Notes: generated from the letters alone by a model not told the origin. A stretch of DNA of 5,635 nt from Spirochaetaceae bacterium (GCA_030643345.1 DAOWMA010000160.1:1-5635), one strand, 5' to 3'. Counted from the stretch's first letter, positions 1 through 5,635 are shown. Numbers and translations: made by a program.

Positions 1-714
1 ATCGGATATCTTTGCTTTTACAGGGTCACCGGGTGTTATTTCTGTAAGGGCCGATTCAGAGACGTAAATATAACACCAGACATTGTCGAGATTGACCAGA
101 TCGATAATTGGACGCAGAGGAGGGATAAATTCGTCCCTTTCAAAATAGATTTTGTCTATATAACCGCCAATAGGGGCTGTAAGAATCATCCTGGAGAGAG
201 TATTTTCGACCTGAGCAATCTGGTAATGAAAATTTTCCTGCTGACTCTTTTGAAGCAGCAGTTTAATCTCCACAGATCGCCGGTCTCTGCTCCACTTGTC
301 TGCCTGCAGCTTAAGGTCCCTTACAGTTTGATCAGAGACCGCTTCCTGTTTCAAAAGAGCAAGATTTTTCTGATACATGGTATTGTAATGATCATAAGTT
401 TCACCGATCTGCTCAAGATTAATTTCCAATTCCTTTTCCTGCAGGTGAACCTGATCGAGTTTAGAATGGAGCCCTTTAAGTTGAAGATTCAGAGATGTGG
501 CATCGATATTTCCTAAAATTGTACCTTTTCCAACCCAGTCTCCTTCAGATACATTTAACTCACTCAAACGGTCACTGACAGGTGATGAGATGGTGTGGGT
601 TTCCCCTTCTATTATTCCTGTAAAACTGGTTTTATCAGTTTTGATTCCGCATCCTGAAAAGAGTATTCCTGTTGTGATTAGTATTAAAGTTATACGAAAC
701 ATTTTCTTTGCCAT
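1..714 (-). CDS. HlyD/AcrA-type periplasmic adaptor lipoprotein of a tripartite efflux system (partial, C-terminus off the left edge)
   Basis: The visible 238 residues are the N-terminal part of a membrane-fusion (periplasmic adaptor) protein, which bridges an inner-membrane pump to a TolC channel. Residues 1-22 form a lipoprotein signal peptide (MAKK, hydrophobic stretch, LFSGC), so Cys22 is probably lipidated and anchored to a membrane. Residues 36-71 are the first half of a lipoyl-like domain. About 74-178 form a long helical hairpin, whose tip around 118-135 (LALLKQEAVSDQ) resembles the TolC-contacting tip of this family. The second lipoyl half follows at 176-208 (TAPIGGYIDKIYFERDEF, then LVNLDNVWCYIYVSE), leading into the beta-barrel domain. 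I chose the ATG at 714 because GGAG lies 6 bases upstream. An in-frame ATG at 726 overlaps the TolC stop codon but has a poorer ribosome site and would add METS. The gene is co-directional and probably translationally coupled with the TolC gene. The pump partner (ABC or RND) is not visible. Confidence 0.93.
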   Translation of the reverse strand, partial: MAKKMFRITLILITTGILFSGCGIKTDKTSFTGIIEGETHTISSPVSDRLSELNVSEGDWVGKGTILGNIDATSLNLQLKGLHSKLDQVHLQEKELEINLEQIGETYDHYNTMYQKNLALLKQEAVSDQTVRDLKLQADKWSRDRRSVEIKLLLQKSQQENFHYQIAQVENTLSRMILTAPIGGYIDKIYFERDEFIPPLRPIIDLVNLDNVWCYIYVSESALTEITPGDPVKAKISD

Positions 715-724
715 AGAAGTCTCC
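715..724 (-). promoter_or_regulatory. Ribosome binding site of the adaptor gene
   Basis: GGAG at 724-721 (minus strand) sits 6 bases before the ATG at 714, inside the first codons of the alternative start at 726. It decides the start in favour of 714. Confidence 0.6.
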
Positions 725-725
725 A

Positions 726-2033
726 TTATTTTTTCCACATCGATTCATTTATATTAAATAGTATCTGCTGATACAGGGAGAGGTACTGAATTCGCAGGCG
801 CTTCTCCTTTATATCAGCTTCAGTCAGTTCCTGTTCTGAACCAAGAATATCCATGGTAGATTTCTGACCGGCCTTCCACAGTTTTTCGATAAGTTCATAT
901 TTCTTTTTTTTAAGGTTGTAAATATCCAGAGCCTCTTTTCTCTGATTTTTTAAAGATACAAGCTCATCAAGTTTCCTTACGGTGTCAAAATATATGGTTC
1001 GCATATAAGAATCCCTGCTCTTCATGTTTTGACTCAGTGAAAGATCATCCCTGCTTAGGAGTGATGCCCTCCTTCCTCCTTCCCAGAGAGAAAACTGAAC
1101 CGTAAGGCCTGCAGTAAAATAGAGCTGCCAGTCTGTGCCTGTGAAATTCGTTCCCGGAAGACCATAATGGACCCCTCCTGTTCCGGATACTGAAGGATAA
1201 AAAGATGATTCATTTGTTTTTCGCTTTAATTCAATATTTCTTTGGATGAAATCAAAAAGAACCAGTTCCCCATTAACCGCCAGTTTACCTTCTATTCCCT
1301 GAAGATAATCGGGATTTAAGAGTTCCATGTACTCTTCCTGTATTGTAAGTTCATCAAGATCGGAGATCCCTGTAATTTCGGATATCTGCAGTAGTATCTT
1401 TCTTCTTCTGCTTTCAAGATTAAGTTTTTCCTGTTCAAGCTCTTTTAGTTTGCTTTGAATGTCAAGGAGATCCAGTTCCGAGGTGAACCCCTGATCAAAG
1501 AATAGTTTTACCTGATTCAAATTAAACCCGAGCCTCTTAATGCTTGTTGTCAGAGTTTCGATATTCAACGTTGACATTATATATGAGTAAGCGAGCTGCA
1601 GGATTGTCTGATTGAGAACATCTTCTTTTAAGATTTTTTTCTGTATCTCCTGATTCAGTCTGTTTTCTGAAAGGAGCAATGCATATTTTCGTGAAAACCC
1701 GTCAAAAATAATCTGATTTATATTTAAATTAAGATCATATATAAAATTTGTTCCAAGTTCTGCCGTTCCTCCCATCATCCCAAGGGATGAAAGATCCAGT
1801 GCCGGGACTTCAGATTTATATTGAATACTTCCTATAGCTCCGATAACAGGGTAATACAGGGAAGCAGCATCTCTGCGTTCAAGGACCCTTTTCCCAATCT
1901 CATCATTGATTATTGAAAGACTGTAATTGTTGTGCATTACAGCTTCAAAGCATTCATTAAGAGTATAAACTTTCGTCCATCCAAAGACTCCTGTCATAAA
2001 AATAAGTACTAATAATATTACGCATTTTTTCAT
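726..2033 (-). CDS. TolC-family outer membrane efflux protein
   Basis: This 435-residue protein has the usual length and double-repeat plan of TolC/OEP channels, trimeric tunnels that carry exported substrates across the outer membrane. Residues 1 to about 18-24 are a signal peptide (MKK, hydrophobic core, VFG). The mature start YTLNECFEAVMHNNYSL (23-39) matches the family's usual opening helix. The two halves repeat each other: a YYPVIGAIGSIQY beta-strand segment at 60-72 with NINQIIFDGFSRKYAL at 104-119 corresponds to FYPSVSGTGGVHYG (278-291) with AGLTVQFSLWEGGRRASL (308-325). The coiled-coil segment FFDQGFTSELDLLDIQSKL (178-196) corresponds to LWKAGQKSTMDILGSEQEL (385-403). The ATG at 2033 is preceded by AGGA with 7-base spacing. 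Its stop codon overlaps an ATG of the adaptor gene, so the two form one operon. Cys4 lies before the hydrophobic core and is not a lipobox. The substrate cannot be inferred from the sequence. Confidence 0.95.
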   Translation of the reverse strand: MKKCVILLVLIFMTGVFGWTKVYTLNECFEAVMHNNYSLSIINDEIGKRVLERRDAASLYYPVIGAIGSIQYKSEVPALDLSSLGMMGGTAELGTNFIYDLNLNINQIIFDGFSRKYALLLSENRLNQEIQKKILKEDVLNQTILQLAYSYIMSTLNIETLTTSIKRLGFNLNQVKLFFDQGFTSELDLLDIQSKLKELEQEKLNLESRRRKILLQISEITGISDLDELTIQEEYMELLNPDYLQGIEGKLAVNGELVLFDFIQRNIELKRKTNESSFYPSVSGTGGVHYGLPGTNFTGTDWQLYFTAGLTVQFSLWEGGRRASLLSRDDLSLSQNMKSRDSYMRTIYFDTVRKLDELVSLKNQRKEALDIYNLKKKKYELIEKLWKAGQKSTMDILGSEQELTEADIKEKRLRIQYLSLYQQILFNINESMWKK

Positions 2034-2044
2034 TCTTCTTTCCT
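2034..2044 (-). promoter_or_regulatory. Ribosome binding site of the TolC-family gene
   Basis: The minus strand reads AGGAAAGAAGA immediately before the ATG at 2033. The AGGA core (2044-2041) is 7 bases from the start. Confidence 0.65.
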
Positions 2045-2090
2045 GAATTTTACAGATTCCCAGGCAAACCTGTTAATGGTTGTAGTATTC

Positions 2091-2119
2091 ATAATAAAAC
2101 TAAATTAATTTTTTGTCTC
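2091..2119 (-). promoter_or_regulatory. Candidate sigma70-type promoter of the TolC-adaptor operon
   Basis: On the minus strand, GAGACA (2119-2114, 4 of 6 matches to TTGACA) is followed after 17 bases by TATTAT (2096-2091, 5 of 6 matches to TATAAT). The predicted transcript start is near 2084, giving a leader of about 50 bases. The region is very AT-rich, so chance matches are likely. No operator was identified with confidence. Confidence 0.4.
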
Positions 2120-2125
2120 ATCCTT

Positions 2126-2155
2126 TTGATTCTTTTTATCTTTTTATGATACAGT
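2126..2155 (+). promoter_or_regulatory. Candidate extended -10 promoter of the small lipoprotein gene
   Basis: TTGATT (2126-2131) is separated by 18 bases from TACAGT (2150-2155), which is preceded by TGA (2147-2149) as in an extended -10 element. The predicted transcript start is near 2162, about 24 bases before the TTG start codon. The same arrangement and spacing occur at 5171-5200 before the transporter gene, which raises confidence that it is a real promoter. Confidence 0.55.
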
Positions 2156-2174
2156 AAAGACAAATTTTACTTGC

Positions 2175-2178
2175 GGAG
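2175..2178 (+). promoter_or_regulatory. Ribosome binding site fixing the TTG start of the small lipoprotein
   Basis: GGAG lies 7 bases before the TTG at 2186. The other in-frame TTG, at 2171, overlaps this site and has no ribosome site of its own, so 2186 is preferred. Confidence 0.65.
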
Positions 2179-2185
2179 TGGGACA

Positions 2186-2563
2186 TTGAGAAAACTATTA
2201 TTTTTATTTATTACAGTAGTTGCAGTATTCGGGTTTATAAGCTGCATGGGAAGCGGATTGAATGGGCGCTATATAGATGTATGGGATTTTCATGAAGAGG
2301 GTGATGCAGTTTCTGTATATGAGTTTAGCAGAAAGGGAGATCTTATTCAAAGTTTGAATATCAATCCTAATGAAAGCCTTGATTTTAAAGGTGTTGATGA
2401 TACTGTTTCAGGTAAATATGAGTTGAAGGATAATATCATAAATATTATTTTAGACGAGGGCAGTTATGAGATGCAGATTCTTGAAAAAACCAAAGAATAT
2501 ATTGTATTTGGGATTCCCCAGACTGATGGAGCTGTGTGGGAAAGGAAATTTCTAAAAGAATAG
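2186..2563 (+). CDS. Small lipoprotein of unknown function, probable beta-rich domain
   Basis: I do not recognise a family for this 125-residue protein. Residues 1-20 look like a lipoprotein signal peptide: MRK, a hydrophobic run (LLFLFITVVAVFGF), then ISC, so Cys20 is the likely lipidated residue. The lipobox FISC is loose, with Phe at -3 and Ile at -2, as is tolerated in spirochaetes. The mature part is about 105 residues with alternating hydrophobic strands: LNGRYIDVWDF (25-35), VSVYEFSRKGDL (42-53), VSGKYELKDNIINIILD (73-89), SYEMQILEKTKEYIVFGI (92-109) and VWERKF. This strand pattern (G-x-Y, then short strands ending in W-x-R-K-F) suggests a small lipocalin-like beta-barrel, which is inference only. 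It starts at TTG (2186); a start at the TTG of 2171 would add five residues. It is divergent from the TolC operon and ends 4 bases from the convergent kinase gene, so it appears to be monocistronic. Confidence 0.85.
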   Translation: MRKLLFLFITVVAVFGFISCMGSGLNGRYIDVWDFHEEGDAVSVYEFSRKGDLIQSLNINPNESLDFKGVDDTVSGKYELKDNIINIILDEGSYEMQILEKTKEYIVFGIPQTDGAVWERKFLKE

Positions 2564-2567
2564 TGAT

Positions 2568-5120
2568 TCATGAGTTCATAACTGTTTCAATTGTAGTTTG
2601 CAGTTCTGTTATAAGGTAAGGTTTTGTGAGGGATTCGCTAAAACCATACGATTTATAGTCAGAAATAACAGGACTGTTAGAATAACCACTTGAAATAATT
2701 GTTTTTACGTCTGAATCAATAACCTTTAGCTGTTTCATTGTTTCAATACCGCCCATCCCTCCCGGGATGGTGATATCCAGAATTACAAGATCAATATCTA
2801 AATTTTTGTATTTTTCAATAGCCTGTCCACCGTTTGCAACAGTAAAAACCGTGTGTCCCAGTTTGTTGAGCATTCCTTCCAGAATATTACGTATCATCTC
2901 ATCATCGTCCATTACAAGAACAGAAAATGAGTGTTTTTTAGAATTAACAATGTGTTTTTGCTGATCTTCCCTGTATGGTTCCTGATTTCCTGTTACAGGA
3001 AGATATATGGAAAAAACAGTTCCTTTTCCCTGCTCCGAGCGGGCGTCAATAAATCCACCATGTTTGTGGATAATTGAGTGGGTAACAGCAAGTCCAAGAC
3101 CGCTTCCTGTTTCCTTCGTTGTAAAATATGGATCAAAGATTTTATCAATATTTTCTTTGCTTATACCTGTTCCGGTATCTTTTATTTTAACCATAATATA
3201 GCTGCCATGCCGGGGATGGTTTTCTTTAAAAGTTATATTTTCACAGCTTGCAGAGATAACTCCTCCATCAGGCATCGATTCCATACTGTTTAAAATAAGA
3301 TTTTGTATTACCTGGCTAATCTGGTGTTTATCTACTTCAGTTATCCACAATTCTTCAGGAATAAACCATTCCGCTTTAATATTACTTCCATGAATGATAA
3401 ATTCAATAGATTCTTTAACTATTTCACCGATAGATGCATTTCCCTTTACAGGGGCTCCGCCTTTGGAAAAAGTAAGAAGTTTTTGAGTTAAGGATGCAGC
3501 CCGTCGGCATCCTTTTGAAGCATTATTAAGGTATTTACTAAAATCTTTACTGTCTGATTCACTTAAAACTGCAAGATCTATATTACCCAGTATTCCTGTT
3601 AGAATATTGTTAAAATCATGAGCAATCCCGCCTGCCAGAATTCCCACACTTTCCAGTTTTTTCAATTTTAATATATCAGCTTCTCTCTTTTTTTCGAGTG
3701 TCACATCTCTGAAAACAAGAACAACTCCAAGTATATTTCCGTCAGAATCCTTTATTGGGGCACCACTGTCGGAAATTGGCGTTCTGTTACCTTTTTTGTC
3801 CACAAGTAATGTATGATTTGAAAGGGTCACTGTAGCTGCAGTTTTTATTACTTTTTCTACCGGAGAGTCCTGTGTTTTTCCCGTGATTTCATTGATTATA
3901 TTAAAAATTTTACCAATTGGTTTCCCTTTCGCTTCAGCTAATCTCCATCCGGTAAGTTTTTCTGCTACATCATTCAGGAGAGTAATATTTCCTGATATAT
4001 CTGTTGTAATGACTCCATCTCCAATACTCTTTAGAGTAACCATAAGTCTTTCTTTTTCTTCAGCCAGATCTTTTTCTATTTTCTGTCGTAATAAGGCAGT
4101 AGCAAATGTCTGGCTTATAATACGAAGCCTTTGAACAAGTTTCTGAGTCAGATTAAACTGTGTCTTTGTACTGGAAAATGCCAGAGCTCCCATTAATTCG
4201 TTTTCAACTATAAGGGGGAGGACCAAAACAGAAAAGGCTTCAATAAAATTCATGTTCTCTCTATCTATGGAGGCTTCTTTAGGAAAGGCTTCCAAATCGG
4301 GTATAACTACAGATTTAAACTGTCTCAGCTGAGTGGCCATCCAGGGGAATAATTCTTCAGGATCATAGGGGATTACCTCTTTCCCATCTTTAGATCTCCA
4401 GGAAGTGGTCAAATAAAATCTATCTTTGGCGTTTAATTTAAAGATTAATGCCCGGTCAATACCAAGTGTTTCTGCTGCTTTATAGAGCCAAAATGTAATT
4501 TTCTCATCAATTTCATCAGTTCTGATTGAAATAAAATCTCTTGACAGATCGGATAGTAAACTTTCATATTGTATTCTTTCTTCTAATTGCTTTTTGTCCT
4601 GCTCACCTTTTATTACTGAAGAGAAAATATTGATTATGAACATTAGTTTTTGAATAAAAGTTTCATCCCATGATACAATTTTGGTTTTATAGGCAAATAA
4701 AAATGCTCCCAGTATCTGGTTACCTGTTTTCATTGGGAAAAAAATAAATGATGATGTTCCCATTTTCTGCAAATTCTGTTTATCAACCCCGGCTGTTTCC
4801 GGGAGTTCATTGTATGAAGAGACAGCAACCATTTCTCCATGAAGAATAGCTGAAGTTAAGTATGGAAATAATTGTGCCGGATCGTATAAAACAGGTTTGG
4901 TTAAATTCTCTTTTCTCCAGAAATCACTTATAAAAAGATCGCCTTTTGGATGCCTGAGAAATAATACAGATACTTCAGCTTCCAGGGTGACTGCAATTTT
5001 CTCCATCCAGTTGTGTATGATCTTTTGTGTGTTTTCCTCATTCCCGTAACTAAAATCAGTAGAAAGGGCTGCAATAAGAGTTTCAAATTTTACCTGGCTT
5101 TCATGGTTTTGCCTGTTCAT
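2568..5120 (-). CDS. Cytoplasmic hybrid sensor histidine kinase, GAF-GAF-PAS-HisKA-HATPase-REC
   Basis: This 850-residue protein (counted from the ATG at 5120) should autophosphorylate on a histidine in response to a signal and pass the phosphate to its own receiver. In order: GAF 1 (about 12-171), GAF 2 (about 178-345), PAS (about 353-475, with SIGDGVITTDISGNI), HisKA with H-box GGIAHDFNNIL and phospho-acceptor His501, and HATPase (about 595-708). The ATPase domain has the N-box with Asn607 and Asn611, G1 box DTGTGI from Asp648, F-box IFDPYFTTK and G2 box GSGLGL. The C-terminal receiver (about 733-846) has an acidic cluster DDD at 738-740, phospho-acceptor Asp782 (VILDITIPGG), Ser810/811 and Lys833 (LTKPY). 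All catalytic residues look intact. No transmembrane segment or signal peptide is present, so it senses cytoplasmic signals. No HPt domain, DNA-binding output or neighbouring regulator gene is visible, so its downstream partner is unknown. The start is uncertain: a TTG at 5156 would add 12 residues, but neither start has a good ribosome site. Confidence 0.94.
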   Translation of the reverse strand: MNRQNHESQVKFETLIAALSTDFSYGNEENTQKIIHNWMEKIAVTLEAEVSVLFLRHPKGDLFISDFWRKENLTKPVLYDPAQLFPYLTSAILHGEMVAVSSYNELPETAGVDKQNLQKMGTSSFIFFPMKTGNQILGAFLFAYKTKIVSWDETFIQKLMFIINIFSSVIKGEQDKKQLEERIQYESLLSDLSRDFISIRTDEIDEKITFWLYKAAETLGIDRALIFKLNAKDRFYLTTSWRSKDGKEVIPYDPEELFPWMATQLRQFKSVVIPDLEAFPKEASIDRENMNFIEAFSVLVLPLIVENELMGALAFSSTKTQFNLTQKLVQRLRIISQTFATALLRQKIEKDLAEEKERLMVTLKSIGDGVITTDISGNITLLNDVAEKLTGWRLAEAKGKPIGKIFNIINEITGKTQDSPVEKVIKTAATVTLSNHTLLVDKKGNRTPISDSGAPIKDSDGNILGVVLVFRDVTLEKKREADILKLKKLESVGILAGGIAHDFNNILTGILGNIDLAVLSESDSKDFSKYLNNASKGCRRAASLTQKLLTFSKGGAPVKGNASIGEIVKESIEFIIHGSNIKAEWFIPEELWITEVDKHQISQVIQNLILNSMESMPDGGVISASCENITFKENHPRHGSYIMVKIKDTGTGISKENIDKIFDPYFTTKETGSGLGLAVTHSIIHKHGGFIDARSEQGKGTVFSIYLPVTGNQEPYREDQQKHIVNSKKHSFSVLVMDDDEMIRNILEGMLNKLGHTVFTVANGGQAIEKYKNLDIDLVILDITIPGGMGGIETMKQLKVIDSDVKTIISSGYSNSPVISDYKSYGFSESLTKPYLITELQTTIETVMNS

Positions 5121-5127
5121 TTTAATT

Positions 5128-5156
5128 AGTATGTCATACTGTAACGGGTTCGTCAA
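5128..5156 (-). promoter_or_regulatory. Candidate promoter of the kinase gene, implying a leaderless mRNA
   Basis: On the minus strand, TTGACG (5156-5151, 5 of 6 matches to the -35 consensus) is followed after 17 bases by CATACT (5133-5128, 4 of 6 matches), which is preceded by TGA as in an extended -10. Transcription would begin near 5121-5120, which is the ATG itself. If so, the TTG that could be read as a start codon is really the first part of the -35 box. Confidence 0.42.
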
Positions 5157-5170
5157 ATCTACAGGGACCT

Positions 5171-5200
5171 TTGATTATTATTATTACTTTATGATACAAT
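5171..5200 (+). promoter_or_regulatory. Candidate extended -10 promoter of the Ni/Co transporter gene
   Basis: TTGATT (5171-5176), an 18-base spacer ending in TGA, and TACAAT (5195-5200, 5 of 6 matches to TATAAT) form an extended -10 promoter. Transcription would start near 5207, giving a leader of about 25 bases. No metal-responsive riboswitch could fit in so short a leader, so metal control, if any, would act at the DNA. Confidence 0.6.
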
Positions 5201-5217
5201 TATAACAATTTTACTTT

Positions 5218-5223
5218 AGGAGG
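5218..5223 (+). promoter_or_regulatory. Ribosome binding site of the Ni/Co transporter gene
   Basis: AGGAGG is a full Shine-Dalgarno core. It lies 5 bases before the TTG at 5229 and 8 bases before the TTG at 5232, and 23 bases before the first in-frame ATG at 5247. It therefore supports a TTG start. Confidence 0.75.
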
Positions 5224-5231
5224 ATGAGTTG

Positions 5232-5635
5232 TTGAGGAAATTATCTATGGTATTTATTTTATTAATCACAGCATTCTCTCTTGCTGCCCAGGTACCGCCA
5301 CCGCCTCCCGCTCCTCCTTCTCCGGATTTCCCAACTGCAGTAACAACAGAGAATTTTTCTGATAATACGGTGGTTAGAGAAGGGGTATTTTCGTTTTTAA
5401 AAGACGTTCAGCTAAAAGGAACTACCTTTATAAAACATCAGCTTGATTCATTACGGGATGGTTTTACTTTTAAAACTTTTCTTATAATTACTTTTTTCTC
5501 TTTGGCTTACGGAATTTTCCATACTTTAGGGCCGGGACACGGGAAACTGATTGTTATTTCATTTTTTCTAAGGAATAACACAATAAAAGCAGATGCTTTT
5601 TCTTTATCAGTTATAGTATCAGTTATCCATTCTTC
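5232..5635 (+). CDS. NicO/RcnA-type nickel/cobalt transporter (partial, C-terminus off the right edge)
   Basis: The 134 complete codons encode the N-terminal part of an inner-membrane Ni2+/Co2+ transporter; members of this family work in uptake or efflux. Residues 1-19 form a signal peptide or first membrane helix (MRKLSMVFILLITAFSLAA). Residues 21-34 are a proline-rich linker with nine prolines, followed by a soluble stretch to about residue 80. A membrane helix (about 82-98) leads into the diagnostic motif HTLGPGHGK at 97-105, where His97 and His103 are the expected metal-binding residues, then a second helix (106-113). The end VIVSVIHSS (127-135) resembles the next conserved His motif. The TTG at 5232 was chosen from AGGAGG with 8-base spacing and because it supplies the Arg-Lys n-region; the adjacent TTG at 5229 is equally possible. 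The ATG at 5247 would remove the positive charges. Direction of transport cannot be told from this part. The upstream kinase is divergent. Confidence 0.9.
   Translation, partial: MRKLSMVFILLITAFSLAAQVPPPPPAPPSPDFPTAVTTENFSDNTVVREGVFSFLKDVQLKGTTFIKHQLDSLRDGFTFKTFLIITFFSLAYGIFHTLGPGHGKLIVISFFLRNNTIKADAFSLSVIVSVIHS

Larger units (their letters stand above)
2125..2188 (+). repeat. Promoter-leader-start module, copy 1 (diverged direct repeat)
   Basis: From TTTGATT through TATGATACA, TTTTACTT (2165-2172), GGAG (2175-2178) and the TTG start (2186-2188), this stretch matches 5170-5234 at roughly 70% of positions by eye, with only one or two small gaps. It spans the promoter, the short leader and the start codon, and similarity fades in the coding sequence apart from the Arg-Lys-Leu codons. 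Confidence 0.5.
5170..5234 (+). repeat. Promoter-leader-start module, copy 2 (diverged direct repeat)
   Basis: This is the partner of 2125-2188. It shares TTTGATT, TATGATACA at the same distance, TTTTACTT (5209-5216), a GGAG ribosome site and a TTG start followed by Arg-Lys-Leu codons. This copy has one A fewer before TTTTACTT and two extra bases before the start codon. Confidence 0.5.

Noticed and set aside
226..757. Two plus-strand open frames of 86-96 codons opposite the adaptor gene.
   Set aside because: They lie antisense to a well-supported coding region, lack ribosome sites and show no recognisable protein features.
2061..2072. CAGG-CAAA-CCTG inverted repeat in the TolC leader, considered as an operator or hairpin.
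   Set aside because: Arms of 4 bases occur easily by chance and no second copy was found; there is not enough to call it.
2557..2568. Short inverted repeat GAAT-AGTG-ATTC across the convergent stop codons, considered as a bidirectional terminator.
   Set aside because: The stem is only 4 A/T-rich base pairs with no adjacent U-tract, too weak for a terminator.
336..3113. A 17-base exact match, AGACCGCTTCCTGTTTC, at 336-352 and 3097-3113.
   Set aside because: It encodes different residues in different frames (adaptor hairpin versus kinase G2 box), has no extension on either side and no third copy, so it is probably coincidental.
2767..4134. Several plus-strand open frames of 62-83 codons opposite the kinase.
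   Set aside because: They are shadows of the kinase's conserved domains on the other strand and resemble no protein.
5190..5195. TATGAT as the -10 box, with TTTGAT 14 bases upstream, for the transporter (and the same at 2145-2150).
   Set aside because: A 14-base spacer is too short for a sigma70-type promoter; TACAAT with an 18-base spacer and an extended TGA fits better.
5224..5235. An ATG directly after AGGAGG before the transporter gene.
   Set aside because: It has no spacing from the ribosome site and reaches a stop codon after three codons.

Overview
The window is AT-rich DNA (my estimate is roughly 37% GC, not computed) from a diderm bacterium: it encodes a TolC-type outer-membrane channel and a periplasmic adaptor lipoprotein. 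TTG start codons behind good ribosome sites, a loose lipobox (FISC) and a large cytoplasmic hybrid kinase would fit a spirochaete, but that assignment is only a weak inference. No tRNA, rRNA, CRISPR array, insertion sequence or clear intrinsic terminator was seen.

Left part, minus strand (1-2033): a two-gene efflux operon. The TolC-family channel gene (726-2033) comes first and is followed, with its stop codon overlapping an ATG, by an HlyD/AcrA-type adaptor lipoprotein (1-714) that runs off the left edge. Together they are the outer-membrane and periplasmic parts of a tripartite export system. The inner-membrane pump is not in the window and probably lies further left.

Middle: a divergent intergenic region (2034-2185) carries back-to-back candidate promoters, then a small lipoprotein gene of unknown function (2186-2563, plus strand, TTG start). 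It converges, with a 4-base gap, on a large cytoplasmic hybrid histidine kinase (2568-5120, minus strand) built as GAF-GAF-PAS-HisKA-HATPase-REC. The kinase has no adjacent response regulator. Its promoter may lie directly on its start codon, giving a leaderless mRNA.

Right edge, plus strand (5232-5635): the start of a NicO/RcnA-type nickel/cobalt transporter with a signal peptide, a proline-rich linker and the HTLGPGHGK signature, truncated by the window end.

The most unusual signal is that the two plus-strand genes, the small lipoprotein and the Ni/Co transporter, start with nearly the same module: TTGATT, 18 bases, an extended -10 (TGA-TACART), then TTTTACTT, a GGAG ribosome site and a TTG start codon followed by Arg-Lys-Leu and a signal peptide. 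The genes themselves look unrelated. This suggests a shared regulatory or duplicated leader, or a host-typical strong promoter design. I found no convincing wholly new multi-gene system; the rest looks like ordinary efflux, signalling and metal-transport genes.
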